Source: Lyophyllum atratum
Lineage: Eukaryota; Basidiomycota; Agaricomycetes; Agaricales; Lyophyllaceae
Length of the DNA stretch: 64,000 nucleotides
Direction of reading: 5' to 3'
NCBI GenBank assembly: GCA_014905825.1
Contig: JACGCN010000001.1
Location: 3,348,001-3,412,000, forward strand
Positions 23,114 through 37,038 of the stretch are shown in pieces; position 1 is the stretch's first letter, and the number at the start of each line of letters is the position of its first letter. The translations under genes and the position numbers were made by a program. Below the pieces are notes generated by a model, which searched no databases, was not told the DNA's origin, and saw only the letters and a program-made list of their open reading frames with translations.

Positions 23114-26100
23114 TCAGGTCCTGATTGGCGTCCAACGAGACTTCTGCCCAGTACACAAATATACCTCTGAGCCTGCTTCACTACCCATCCAGGAATTCTT
23201 GTGGGTGGGCTGCAAATTCGTAACCTGTGAAGGTGGAGAGTTAAGTATGTTTTTATCGGGACCATCGCAAACTTACCATGAAGCGCTGACCAATTTCGAA
23301 GGAACCGGGGGTACCGCCTTCGGAAAATGAGAGATTGAGTACATCCCACACATTCAATAGAGCTTTGCGATTCCCAGGGCGCCGTCGGGTACATGCATCT
23401 TGGACAACGATGATTCTAAAGTTGCGGACATTTCGAGGTGGACAAATGTGCTAAAAGAACGCGTGTTGAGAAGAGGCATATAATATAAACAAGCAGAAGG
23501 CCCGTACCTTCAGTTCACTCTCCATGTCTTCTCCCGCATGGGCTTTCTCCTTCTCCAGGCGATCACGAATGTAGCGTGCGAGGGAACCACATTCGTTTCT
23601 ACCCAAACCCGCCAGAACGTTAGGGTGCCTCCTGCAGGATCTTCGAGCTCATCGTACATGCTCTCTATGACGTCAAGAGGGAAAGTCTATATCGAAAAGA
23701 CAGAAAAGTCCTCAGGGAACAGCAGTTTGAGGGAAAGATGAAAGGAGACGAACCATCCTGGCTTGGTCGAAACTCCTCAATACCAGCCCGACGCTCCAGT
23801 CGTTCGAGATATCCCTCGTATCGATTCCACTTCTTCTCGAGCTCTGTACGTAGTTTCGACATTTCTATTTCCCATCGTTTCTGGAAAAGAAAGTAAGAAC
23901 ACTAGTTCACAAGACAAGGGATGTTACAAACCCTCCACTTTTCATGCGCAGCAGCGTCTTCGCTCGCATTCATTGGGCCTTCATGGGTTCGTCGCCCAGC
24001 GTCGTCCTCGATGAGCTCAAGAAACGCAATTGGGTGAGTCTATACAAACTGTTAGCAATGAACCACGACTGAAATATAAGCTCGCGTACCTTAACCACCA
24101 CGAAGTCCATGGCGGCGACCGTCCCGCCGTCAGGCGTCAGACTATGCAGTGTGGAGATGCAAGGGCCGGATGTAAATCCCAGTTTTGCATGCCAGGGTGC
24201 CATATGAGAAGAGTTCCCCGATATGACCAACTTGACTGAATTATATGCATCGAGCACCTCTGAAGCATCCTTCTTCTCCGATGATAGCTGCAGAGTGGAA
24301 ATGAGTCGAGTCCATACATAAGATAAGAGGAAAATACAAACGTAGGCACCAGCGACACCAATCTTCCGTCCGATGCGAATAAGCCCGCGCTGTACAGCGC
24401 GAGCTAGAGGTGCGTCTACCTGGGCCCGGATCCGGTACCATCCGTCCGTTACCTCGAGTTCGGGGCGTGGCTCGAGGGGCGCACCATCATCTGAATAGCC
24501 TCCAGTTATCCAGGTCACATCAGAAACACAGAGAACCATCGGACAGGCGGCAGGAGCATCCTGCGTTGTAATCAAACGAAGCGGTGGGCGCTTTGCCCTG
24601 TTCAATTCGCGTTCGTATCTGAGTGACATGGTCAGTGAAGCGTGCCAGTCTCGTATTATGCGGTAAGTACCTGTAGAAAAGCTGGCGCATTACTTCTGCC
24701 CAGCACCAGCGTTTCTGGTTTGGTAAACTTTCCCGATGAGGATCAAGCCCGACCATGCCGGCGAGCTTCCAAAGAATGAGACCCCAATGGTTATCGACCC
24801 ACGGCCTTGTCGCGAGGGAACAGCCGTGGTCGAGCAGCGTATCGAGAGCTTGCGCAGGTCCGAGAACAACGGGTGGACTCGACGTTAGTGGGTGTAGGGG
24901 GGTAGTAGAGGGAGTATGGAATGAGTAATACATGGCCAACTTCGGCGTCATCTGTAATAATTCAGTCGGGTTTCTAATATAGAGGATGTAAGCCAAGAGG
25001 ACCGGTCGACAGATATCGGTACTCACATGCCCATAGATTCGAGTTGGTTGATGGTGTACTGTTGAGGCACCAAACCCGATGTCGCTAAAGTTTGACGATT
25101 TGAAGGTGGTACTAAAGACGAGTGAGTCACATCTCGAAGGCATTGTTTTTGAAACCCTTACTGAGATCAAAGACTCCAGTGCGTGCAGCGCGACCCGCTT
25201 TGTCTCCTGGTCTTTCTTGTGTCAGCCAGTCTCCCCTAGGTCTGTCAGGCGTTGCAGATATCTTAAGCTGAGAGGCCTTCATGGCCTCCTCAAGCCCCAA
25301 ACGAGCAGGCTGTCCAGGCTTCATACCCAATTTGAACGGCGTTACAAAAGGCGCTGGTGAACTTCTCCTTAGGCCTGATCCCATAGCTAATGCCCTGGGA
25401 TGTCGAGCGGGGGTGGTAATAGATGGAAGACTGGGAATTGAGGAGGATGGCGGATCGGCGGTGACAGGGGTGGACGCCAATGGATGTGGTGATCGCGCTG
25501 TCGCAAATCCTCCCAGGTAACTGCGTGGATTCAATGGCGATCTTGGGAGGTCTTTATTCGCTGTGGCTGGTTTCTTGATCAATAGTGGGGACTTGAACGG
25601 TTTGGAATTCTTGCTTATGAAAAGTTCCGTGGGTGTCATTGTGGATGGCGCATTATGCGGAATGGATGATGATCGAGAGAATCCCACTGGAGTGGGGGTA
25701 CTAGGGGAATTAAACGAGTTACCAACTGATTGCAACGCGGGCCTCCGAGGGGAGAGGGGGGAGCGGCAGGTCTGAAAGCATTTTCGACTTCGTTGACCGT
25801 CGTGGCTGATGAGTCTACGCCCAAGTGGAAGGTCTGGGTTGCTGATTCCGGTTCTTGCCAGATCTCCTTCATCTTGGCTTGAGCCTTTGCGAGTGCTGCA
25901 CTGGAAGGTGCAATGATCCCTTTGTGTGAAGCCTTTGCAAAGCCAATAGCAATCGGAGTTTCCACAGTAGATAGGGTCGTCGATGCAGCTTGGAACGCCA
26001 CGGGTGGAACGCCTACTGCTGGTTGAAACCAGGCATCGAAATCCTGGTTTGGCGGTTCCTCAGGGGACGGTGAGCGTTCGAAGTCTTTCGTGCGGAGGGC

Positions 26101-26590
26101 AGATTTATCAGCGTTTAGGGTGGAAGCCGTTGCAAAACCAAGCATAGGCATCGCTGATAGGGCAAAGGAGGCAGAATTGGTCTTCCCTGACTTAAATGCA
26201 GTTGTAAACGGGTTGTCTGGGTCATCTGCTAGTTCGATTGCACGCCTTGAGCTGGGTGCAGCATCATCTAGAGACATAACATCAGTTTTCGGCATATGCT
26301 CATGTCACGGCAAACCTTCTGACCTGGGGAAGCGTGTTGTGAATGAGGAGCACGACCTCTAAACTGACGGCTACCCTTCCTCGGAGATTGAGATTGAGAA
26401 ATCTGTGCTTCTAATTCATCGAGAGCATCGATGTCTGCCTGGCTAACATCTCCGAGTTGTTCGTCGTATGTGGGCGATGAGAGTCGTTGTCGCTTCCTAA
26501 CTGGTGAGCTTGATGGTGAAGAGTCTGTAGAGAGCGTTGAAGGGAGAAGAAAGCGACAGGTTAGAAAAACGGCTTACCAGGTCTACGCAT
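23114..26590 (-). CDS. brh2: BRCA2 family recombination mediator (Brh2-like)
   Basis: Loads Rad51 onto ssDNA in homologous recombination; nuclear, partner of Dss1. The start at 26590 gives MRRP and continues after an intron. A good BRC repeat lies at about 25858-25945 on the minus strand (GFAKASHKGIIAPSSAALAK, then AQAKMKEIW), with weaker FxxA-type segments nearby (GFATAS, VAFQAAS). The DNA-binding domain follows: the helical part (WVDNHWGLILWKLAGMVGL, then YERELNRAKRPPLRLIT), OB1 (MVLCVSDVTW, VTDGWYRIRAQVDAPLARAV, MAPWHAKLGFTSGP), a helical insertion (ELEKKWNRYEGYLERLERRA) and a C-terminal OB (KALLNVWDVLNLSFSEGG, then VTNLQPTHKNSWMGSEAGSE). The stop is at 23114. A base appears to be missing in a C-run near 25757. 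Confidence 0.88.
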
Positions 26591-27131
26591 GGAGAGTTGT
26601 ATAGATGGGTGTTAGTGTGAAGAAGAGATCGAAAGCATGCACAATAACGTTCAGGAGGTGCTGGCCCAAGCCAAACAAATTCAACGCGTCCTGTCACGTT
26701 ACAGGAAACGTGATAGGTCACACATCACGCACAATGCGTCACGCTCCTCGGGCACATGGCATGAGCGAGTCGCCACCGCCGCTAGCGAGCTCAATGTCAT
26801 ACATGTCAGGACCATTGCTTTTGTCACTATCGATTTTGTCTTTGTCCGCGCCTTTGTGATCCGTCTATATATAATATTGTAACGATATTGTGTAAAGGGC
26901 ATTGAGCTTCTCTTTCCCATGGCCAGAGACGGTCGTCAAAATTAAAATGGCAGTAATTTTTTGAAGTGCAACTACCACCATACGGAAGTGACCTGAGTAC
27001 AAGAAGTGAGGTCAATTGAGGGCGTGTGTTTCGCCAATTGATCGACCTTGGCAAGTTCTTCCGCTTTTTGACATCCGTCACGCTTGACCGGGATTTCCAT
27101 AAACCAGCTGTATCGACAACGTCCAGCTGCA
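26591..27131. other. Divergent intergenic region
   Basis: These 541 bases separate the divergent brh2 and taxilin-like genes and presumably hold both promoters. Short open frames occur here, but none looks coding. Confidence 0.5.
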
Positions 27132-29267
27132 ATGAACGGAGTCTCTCCAAATCATGTGCAGATTCCACCGACTACAAGGGCAGCTAAACCACCGCCAGCA
27201 GGCCCTACTCCGCCAGCACCAGCCACTGCACCGCCCACACCTCCCGTTCACTCCCATGCCACCCATCCGCCACCAGCCAACCGCCCCAATCCACCACACA
27301 GCCATACCCCAGGCACAAACTGGACATCATCATCATGCGCAAAAAGGAAAGAAGAGGAATGATGTCCCCGTAGACCCAGCAACGATGTACGAAAGCTTAA
27401 AGAATAGGATCGCCGCTCTCGAGGAAGAGGAAGTGCTCGAAGAAGAGGAGGAGAGGAGATTCGGTGCGTCACATCATCCAGCATTACCCAGCCGCATTCA
27501 TCATGACTCTTCTCATTAGCTGAGGAGGCCGTAAAGTCTGTCAAGGGCATGGAGGAAGCCGCGATACATTCGAAATATATCGAACTGGTAGAACTTGCCA
27601 CTACCTCGCCATCACCTGCTCGAGTCTAACGCGGCTCGTACAGTTTGCAGAACTTAAGCGGGTAGAACGAGACCATGCAAAGGAGAAACAGAAGCTCGTG
27701 AAGGACAAGGATGCAGGTAAACTAATATATCTGAGCATCATTCCATTCCCAATTAACACAGATGTCCTGAAGCCAAAGGCCAGCTTACCAAAGCGAATCA
27801 GACGAAGACGAAGATGGAGAACCTTGCCCGTGAACTGCAGAAAGTAGGTCCTCGGTCCTTGCTCTGATCTAACGACTGACTTGGTTGCAGGACAACAAGA
27901 GGCTACGTGTAAGCTTTTTAACTTGGCCACCACGGGCGTTTTTAACAGCAGACGTAGGAGGATGGAAAGCGGCTTACACATAGCGTTGAGGAAGCACAAG
28001 ACGAGGTACTTTCGTGCTGCATTCCACTTATGCGCCCCTATTTAACCATTTACAGCTTATGCAAATGAAGAACGACTTAGCAAAGCGAGCAGACAAGGCC
28101 AAAATGCAGGATGTCAAGTATCGAGAGATGCCCGATATTGTCGTAAAGGTCGTGTGTCGCTATAGAGCAGAACTATTCTTCAAAATATCCCGCAAGACGA
28201 AACTATCGAGGCTATTCAATGCATGGACGGATAGGATGGAGCGGCCAACTGTGGGGAAGAAGGGAAATGGGGGAAGCGATGGGGCGGGAGGAAACCATAT
28301 GAACGGGTCTGCGAAATCTGAAGCGGCGAGTACTCAGCCGTCAGGATCGGCCGTCCCACCCACGATGCAATTCATCTTCACACACAATGGGAGAAGTCTG
28401 GAATCAGAGCAGACACCAGAGGAAGCGGGTATGGAGGACGGTGATGAGATTCTTGCTGTAGAGATGATGGATCTGACAGAAGGACCGGGACCCGATGAAT
28501 GGGTGAGTGACAATCTTGCTCTTGCCTTGCACACGTAGCTCAAGGGGGGGCCATGCATTAGTCCGAGTATGCCGAACCTCAACGCGACAAGTTGAGGAAG
28601 AATTGGAGTGACAGTCCTCAAGAGTGAGATGCGCATTTGCTCAGATGGTCAGCTACGAAACTAACATGAAAATAGAGCCAGGAGGACACTGGAAGAAATT
28701 TTTGACGGAGTGTATGTCGTGGCTGGATTTTTTTGGTTCTCTTTCTCCACACTGATCCTTCGTAGTGTGCGAGAGCGACTAAAGGACGTACTCCGGCAGT
28801 ACGAACTTCGAGAAAGGCATTTCGAATGTGTGATACGGTCCAAGGAGTTGGAGGTCCTCTTATCGCGAGCGCGAGCCGCGGAGCAGAAGCAGCTCGCAGA
28901 AGGCGAGAAAGTTCGTGCAGACAAGCAGGATGATGAGGTATGCGTCTGTCCGCATAATAGTTAGCATTTCTCAGGTTCGATTCTCTCTGCGCTACCTGCC
29001 CCATCGTAGAACCAGCAACTCAGGAAGGAGTTGGAGGATGCTCAGAACGGACAGACAATGCTCATCGACAAGTTAATTACATGCTGTAAAGAGGTACGAA
29101 TATCTCGCGCATCCCACATCGATGTTCTGAAAGAAGGACTGATTCAGATAATACAAAAGCCAAATGCCGAGCGCACGCAGCGACTCTTTGCGTCCCTTCG
29201 AGAAGAGCTGGAACGGAAAGGACCTCGGGGGACGAAGAAACTGGCTGATGGCCCTGTAGGAGGTTGA
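27132..29267 (+). CDS. Taxilin-family coiled-coil protein with an embedded ubiquitin-like domain
   Basis: Taxilins are long coiled-coil proteins linked to syntaxin binding and vesicle traffic. Seen: MNGVSPNHV and a Pro-rich leader; DVPVDPATMYESLKNRIAAL and an acidic helix; KYIELFAELKRVERDHAKEK; the taxilin signature KTKMENLARELQKDNKRLR; and later VRERLKDVLRQYELRERHFE and IRSKELEVLLSRARAAEQKQ. In one exon (28052-28504), directly after the first coil, comes a SUMO/Rad60-like domain (VVKVVCRYRAELFFKISRKT, KLSRLF, a 40-residue Ser/Gly loop, then MQFIFTHNGRSLESEQTPEE, AGMEDGDEILAVEMM). There is no C-terminal diglycine. An extra base in the Pro-rich leader (near 27310) breaks the frame once. The gene converges on UAP1. 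Confidence 0.78.
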
Positions 29268-29415
29268 AATTCCAGACTCATTCGTGTTATCCACACCAGG
29301 CTATGTCGGAGACAAGATCCTCCACTCGGTTTTAGTACACATCTGAAGCGAGAAACACCTGTGAGATTACATGTCCATGCTAAGTCCGTTGTGCAGTAAA
29401 GAGTCCCAGAAAAAT

Positions 29416-30954
<1,539 letters not shown>

Positions 30955-33055
30955 GATGGTTTATGCTGAAGGCTGAAGTAAACTGCAACGAAGGTGCTTA
31001 ATATTAAATGAGTGCTAGTGGCCGGTACTTGCCGGAATGGCTCGAGGGCTGTGGGCCTGTGGCTCTGTGAGCTCGTTGCTAGCCAGTGATCACCGCTCTA
31101 CGTACATACATGATCGTTTCAGGAGCCCGTTCTCCACCGGACTGAAATGGAATCGGCCAGCACCATGGCTGGTATCGGTAAATTTCAGCATACCACATCG
31201 CAGCAAGGTCGCCGATCCAGGCCTCAATTTCGTCGCCTCTGCGCAACCTCTGCGTATAGCAGCTAAGCAGAGCATGGTCTAGATGGACTCGGCCTTACCG
31301 CTTGCCCTTAAAAGTCCTAGTTCTTTTGGCAGGGCCCTTGGCAACGGGTTCCCTCAGGGTTCCCTTGAGACTTGCATCCACCGCCAAAACGTAAACTCCT
31401 TACCCGGACGGTACACGACCTGCTATTACACCGACACTCCATCTTTTTTCTCTCGACGAGATTACATAATGCGTTAGGTGATAGAGGCCGTCGTGGACAG
31501 CGGCGAGCGGCAAACTGTAAAGGGAATTTGGAGAGGCAGTTCCACATCTCACGAGGTCGCGGGATTATCACTGAGATGCATTGGCACCTTGCGCCCCGTT
31601 CAAGCCGGTGCCGGGCTGGAGGCGCGGGTCGTAGGCTCGTTGATACAACGGCACGAGACCGTGGGGCGACTCTGGGAGAAGAGCAGGTCCGAGTCGGGCA
31701 TATGTACCGTCTGCTGCGCCCTGTAGCCTTTGGAGGGTGAACAGGTGATGCGACGTTGCTTTTGTGGTATACACAAAATGTATGTCAGCTGGCTCGTACG
31801 ATGTATCCATGAGCTGGGGCGCTCTATGCATTTCTCGCAGAGGATGTACAGATGAGCAGTGCTGCTGCTGACCGGCGTGGCACTGCGGGGCGGATTCGTC
31901 GTCCGATGGCCGAAGACAAATTTCGGGTGTCGCGTGTGGCGAAAACTTCTCCCCGATGATGATGGACGGTCGGACCCAAGTCGGACCTCCCCACAGCATC
32001 CTCACCTATTAATAATATCAGGGAACGAAAATTGGCGGCGGCGGGCAACGCAGGTGCGGCTCGATGAGCGATAAAAGCCGCGTGGCGGCCCAACGATGAC
32101 CTCCACCGACGGCAATTCTGGAGAAAAGCCGCCCCCGACTTTCTGTGCGTATATGCTTTGCTACGTGGCGTGCTTGCTCTCAGGATTACAACTTCTCTGC
32201 TTGCCCTGATATTTCAAGGTTTTCTATGCAGGACCCATATATACATCGGGAGGAAGATGTCCCCAAAAAACACCTGATAAGTTTTTATCTGCATGCGTGA
32301 TTGTGAGTGAAGTTTTAATAGCAGTACGATTCATCGTGCTTGAAATTCTGGATCATGGGGAGGTCTCATGTGGGGAGCTGCTGTATGGCTGCTTCCAGTC
32401 AGCTCGTGGACATCGAGCCCATGCCAGGGAATCTGCATATGTCTCGATTTCGTTTTCACACCCTCTGGTGGGTACACGGCATTGTGAAAGAGTTAAGGAC
32501 ATCTGCATTACATAACTTTAGACAAGTAGCGACCATGGTGAACTGGCCGTTCCGACAGCTGACCTTGTCAATATGATAGTATACTGTTCCTCCTCCGTTC
32601 TGAATTGGCCCAAAAATGTGTTGTCGAAGGCTATCGAAAAGCGATTTGGCGAGCGGGGTGTTCGTAGCGTCGGTGGGTCATGGCATCCTACTTATGGGCG
32701 GCCTTGTCTGATTACCCTCTGAGAAGGATCCACGGTGTCAACCGTACCTGTCGAGTACAGTCGAGTACACACCCTTGCGGTCAATCTGAAGTACCTTTCG
32801 TCGCCACGTGGTATTGCATCCAGTGACCCTGTAGACGTCGTAATCTATCCATTCCCCGGTGTCCTTCGTCGGCGAAATGACCACAAGTGCCTAAAGCTGC
32901 TGTGTGCAGCCCAAAGGAAGGCCTCCTTTCCCCCGCTGACGGCAGCTCCAATGAAAGCCCCATGCATACGATCTCACGTGTCTACGGGCAAAGCCTTTTT
33001 CGCGTTGCAAATTCCGACTCTTGGTCCCTCAACGCGTTCCGCTATCCGGGGCTAT
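30955..33055. other. 2.1-kb region without a recognised gene
   Basis: Short open frames occur on both strands, but none has recognisable domains, paired splice signals or a protein-like composition. It includes the uap1 promoter and ends at the 6-bp duplication that flanks the large mobile element. I saw no tRNA-like cloverleaf, but could not run a covariance search. Confidence 0.5.
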
Positions 33056-33061
33056 CGCATG
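33056..33061. repeat. Target-site duplication, left copy (CGCATG)
   Basis: The hexamer CGCATG directly precedes the TATGG terminus of the element. The same hexamer follows the opposite terminus at 44304-44309. Confidence 0.85.
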
Positions 33062-35147
33062 TATGGAAAGCGAGACTGGCCAGGTCAGTTTTTGGCACAA
33101 GCCGATGGTTCCCATCACAAGCCGATGATTTCCATCACTAGGGACCCCGTACACTTGTTTGGCTTCGTCTTCAAAACTAACAACGTGCAAGGAATACTCC
33201 GCGAGCAAATGATCGAAGTCCTTTGAACATCGCTCGTGAGGCTAGGTTTTTGGTTCCGTCAAGGCCTGTGCGCGTCTATTATCTCTCTTACAGTGTATTC
33301 CATCCGTGAGCTGAATTGTATCTTCAGCCTCCCAATCTTCCTACTGAATGCCGCTTCATTCAACTGATTTCTAAAGATTTGCCTGATCAACAAGAACATG
33401 GTCTGCCGTGGTGAGTTTCATCTCTAATCTATGAATGTAAGCTTACTCTGACATGGGACGATGCATAGAGTACGACTAAGTTGTTTGAAAGCGTGACCGA
33501 TGCTGCATTGGGACGCGCCTTCGGGTCAGGGTTGAAATAGGTAGCACGAGGAGAACATGGCCCATCCAGGTGAGTTTTCATCCCATTTTATTGATTGTGA
33601 ACATATTCTGATACCATTTTATGCATAGAACGCGAATATGTTGCTCGAAACCGCCGGCGACGCTGCGTTCAGGCGTGCCGAGGCGTCAAAAGTCGAAATG
33701 GGTACCATGAGGAGTACATGGCCCATCCAGGTGAGTTTTCATCCCTATTTTTTGATTGTAGACATATTCTGATACTAATTTATGCATAGAACGCGAATAT
33801 GTTGCTTGAAACCGCCGGCGACGCTGCGTTCAGGCGTGCCGAGACGTCAAAAGTCGAAATGGGTACCATGAGGAGTACATGGCCCATCCAGGTGAGTTTT
33901 CATCCCTATTTTTTGATTGTAGACATTTTCTTATACCATTTTATGCATAGAATCCGAATATGTCGCTCGAAGACGCCGGCGACGCTGCGTTCAGGCGTGC
34001 CGAGACGTCAAAAGTCGAAATGGGTACCATGAGGAGAACATGGCCCATCCAGGTGAGTTTTCATCCCTATTTTTTGATTGTAGACATATTCTGATACTAA
34101 TTTATGCATAGAACGCGAATATGTTGCTCGAAACCGCCGGCGACGCTGCGTTCAGGCGTGCCGAGACGTCAAAAGTCGAAATGGGTACCATGAGGAGAAC
34201 ATGGCCCATCCAGGTGAGTTTTCATCCCTATTTTTTGATTGTAGACATATTCTGATACTAATTTATGCATAGAACGCGAATATGTTGCTCGAAACCGCCG
34301 GCGACGCTGCGTTCAGGCGTGCCGAGACGTCAAAAGTCGAAATGGGTACCATGAGGAGTACATGGCCCATCCAGGTGAGTTTTCATCCCTATTTATTGAT
34401 TGTGAACATATTCTGATACTAATTTATGCATAGAACGCGAATATGTCGCTCGAAACCGCCGGCGACGCTGCGTTCAGGCGTGCCGAGACGTCAAAAGTCG
34501 AAATGGGTACCATGAGGAGTACATGGCCCATCCAGGTGAGTTTTCATCCCTATTTATTGATTGTGAACATATTCTGATACTAATTTATGCATAGAACGCG
34601 AATATGTTGCTCGAAACCGTCGGCGACGCTGCGTTCAGGCGTGCCGAGACGTCAAAAGTCGAAATGGGTACCATGAGGAGTACATGGCCCATCCAGGTGA
34701 GTTTTCATCCCTATTTTTTGATTGTGAACATATTCTGATACCATTTTATGCATAGAATCCGAATATGTCGCTCGAAAACGCCGGCGACGCTGCGTTCAGG
34801 CGTGCCGAGACGTCAAAAGTCGAAATGGGTACCATGAGGAGAACATGGCCCATCCAGGTGAGTTTTCATCCCTATTTTTTGATTGTAGACATTTTCTTAT
34901 ACCATTTTATGCATAGAATCCGAATATGTCGCTCGAAAACGCCGGCGACGCTGCGTTCAGGCGTGCCGAGGCGTCAAAAGTCGAAATGGGTACCATGAGG
35001 AGTACATGGCCCATCCAGGTGAGTTTTCATCCCTATTTTTTGATTGTAGACATTTTCTTATACCATTTTATGCATAGAATCCGAATATGTCGCTCGAAAA
35101 CGCCGGCGACGCTGCGTTCAGGCGTGCCGAGACGTCAAAAGTCGAAC
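33062..35147 (+). repeat. Left inverted arm of the large element
   Basis: It pairs with 42905-44303 on the opposite strand. The outer 340 bases align with several small indels; for example, a stretch with repeated GCCGATGATTTCCATCAC occurs in both arms. The inner part is the 161-bp tandem array. The left arm is longer because it has more units. Confidence 0.85.
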
Positions 35148-35406
35148 TGGGTCTTGCATGGGTTATCAATCATCCTGTATGTCTTACTTCATCAGAAATA
35201 ATTTCAAATTGAACGTTGACTCATACCTTGCAGCCGGACACTATCGGACACTACCGTCTAGGGATGGCACGCCGCAAGAACCAACACAAACCTTGTCGTA
35301 CGCATGTTTTTCCGTCTTCGTGCAATCGTTAATCAATTCGCTATCGCTTCAGCTCCACCAGAAATTATTGAAGAAGCCATTAAATACTACTTTAGCCTGG
35401 GCCTGA
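33398..35406 (+). pseudogene. Left-arm copy of the 34-residue poly-exon repeat gene, interrupted
   Basis: The ATG at 33398 (MVCR, then a split codon) matches the start of the right-arm gene, but the second exon (33469) hits TAA at 33477-33479. Skipping that exon would keep the frame, because every exon is 102 nt. From 33629 on, ten units start every 161 bases (33629, 33790, 33951, 34112, 34273, 34434, 34595, 34756, 34917, 35078). The last unit diverges at about 35147 and runs on in the same frame to a stop ending at 35406. A separate open frame of the units (MLLETAGDAAF...) also exists, but does not follow from the start codon. Confidence 0.5.
33469..35147 (+). repeat. Tandem array of 161-bp exon-intron units, left arm (11 units)
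   Basis: Each unit is a 102-nt block followed by a 59-nt block that starts GTGAGTTTTCATCC and ends TTTATGCATAG, with a branch-like TACTAAT or equivalent. The blocks are therefore an exon and a complete small intron. The first unit is strongly diverged and the last is truncated; the inner units differ by only a few bases. Confidence 0.93.
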
Positions 35407-37038
35407 ACGATGTAAAGATTGCCGAAGAATGCAAAGATCACTATGATCTCAATGTCTACGGCCTAAGGTACGTCCCATGTACTATCTGCAACATTTATAC
35501 TGCAGCTGAGGTTGTGGAACTATCAAGCGTGAAGAGCGTGAAGAGATTTCGAAAGGAATTCAACCTTCACAGTACACGACAACAGCAGTATACGGAGGAT
35601 GAAGTGATGAGGAAGATCCTCGAGATACGGAAAGCTTATACCACACGCGGAGCAGAGACTATTCGCAAGCAATTAAGGATAGAACATGGCATGCGAGTTC
35701 CGCGGTGAGTCATCTCCAAATCCTTCTATATGTTTATAGCTAAACCTAGTGTTCTCTGCATCAGGGAAACAATCAGCAAGTACTTGAGAATTATGGAGCC
35801 CGAGGCCGTCAATCAGCGCCGCGCTCGCCGCTTCAAAAGAAGACGTTTCTATGCAGCTGGAGTCAACGACGTCTGGGCCCAGGACCAGCATGACAAATGG
35901 GGCCCGAAGTACGGTCTCTGGCTACATAACAACATTGATCCATTTACAGGTTTCAACAACTGGCTCAATGTCTGGTGGACGAATCACAACCCCCGACTCA
36001 TTGGTGGATACTACATCAAGGCAGTCCGTGAATTGGGAGGTAAGTCACGACAACTAGCTCAGGTACAACTCCTATTAACTGACTCCTTTATCACAGCCAT
36101 TCCTGTCGCGACGCAGAGCGACCCGGGCACGGAAAACTACGCAGTCGCCAACATTCACACTGTGCTTCGCCAACGACTGGACCTGTCCCTACAAGGCACC
36201 CTTCAGCACATTTTCAAGCACAAGAAAACAAACGTCAAGAGTGAAGCAAACTGGTCCGTCTTCCGACGCGATTTTGCACCAGGCTATGAAGACCTTTTTG
36301 AATTCGGCGTGAGAAGTGGCAAGTACGACATCAACAATCCCCTGGAAAAGTAAGACCAGTTCAAGTGCCAATTGTCAATACTCATTGCCGTAGGCTCATG
36401 TTCCAATGGATTGCTATTCCTTGGCTTCAAACGAAGCTCGACGAGTGGGTGCAGCTCAGAAATCGAACTGCGCCCCGGGCCAACAAGCACAAGGTTCTCC
36501 CCCACGGCATTCCTATCCTGATCCGGCAGAAACCCGCGGCTTTCAATGCTTTGGATTTCAAGGTATGCGTTTTGTATTGTATTTGGACACCATACAACCA
36601 ATCTCTCATTTTCCTTAGATTCCCGTGCCAATGGACCTTGTTGACGAAGTCGAGAAGATATATGCTCCACCCGACCACCCTGTCTTTCAGCTCACGCCAC
36701 CAGAATTCGATTTCCATGCCAATCAGTTCTACTCCGCCCTTGGACGACCCCCTGTAACTTTCGACACATTTTGGGACGTGTACGACGCTTTGAAGGCTCA
36801 ATTTATCGCAGTCGCCAGCCAAGAGGCAGATGTTGAACTGATTTCAATCATCTCCACTCATCGAGATCATACGGCGATTCAGGAAGGCTTGGAGTTGCTT
36901 CAAATGGAGGAGATGCGGGAGGGTGCTGCCAGGGTTGGGAATGAGGACGATGGCTTAGAACATGCGGACTTCACCTCAGAGTCCGAGCCAGAAGGGGAGA
37001 CAGACGATGACCAGGGAATGTCATCTGGCCGGCCTTAG
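35264..37038 (+). CDS. DDE integrase/transposase of the rve superfamily
   Basis: Probable transposase of the surrounding element. The ATG at 35264 gives MARRKNQHKPC. After splicing come helical DNA-binding-like segments (PPEIIEEAIKYYFSLGLND, then EVMRKILEIRKAYTTRGAET). The catalytic core holds WAQDQHDKWG (first Asp, near 35880), LHNNIDPFTGFNNWLNVWWT, TQSDPGTENYA (second Asp, near 36112) and the candidate Glu in VKSEANW (near 36240). A conserved C-terminal region (LPHGIPILIRQKPAAFNAL) and an acidic tail (ESEPEGETDDDQG) follow. Seven or so short introns have good borders and the frame is intact, so the copy may still be active. The upstream array ends about 120 bp before its start. Confidence 0.85.

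Noticed and set aside
28120..28538. Separate SUMO gene within the taxilin locus
   Set aside because: The Ub-like part has no start codon of its own, no diglycine end, and is in frame with coils on both sides.
30955..33055. Possible small genes or tRNAs in the 2.1-kb gap
   Set aside because: No frame has coding character, and I could not find a cloverleaf by eye. A tRNAscan run would decide.
32735..33226. 163-codon open frame crossing the left transposon border
   Set aside because: It spans the target-site duplication and terminal repeat, has no domain-like composition, and is absent from the right border. It is a chance frame.
33799..34032. Open frame MLLETAGDAAF... repeated in the array as the true gene
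   Set aside because: It reads through the introns and is not in frame with the conserved ATG of exon 1. Some unit differences are replacements in it but silent in the other frame.
33629..35147. TALE-like or PPR/TPR 34-residue repeats
   Set aside because: Only the repeat length agrees. The residue pattern does not show the conserved positions of any of these families.
33629..35147. CRISPR-like array
   Set aside because: The units are 161-bp tandem copies without variable spacers, contain splice signals, and lie in a fungal transposon.
35264..37038. KDZ-type transposase
   Set aside because: The protein has an rve-like core with an SDPGTEN motif and no cysteine cluster of the KDZ group.
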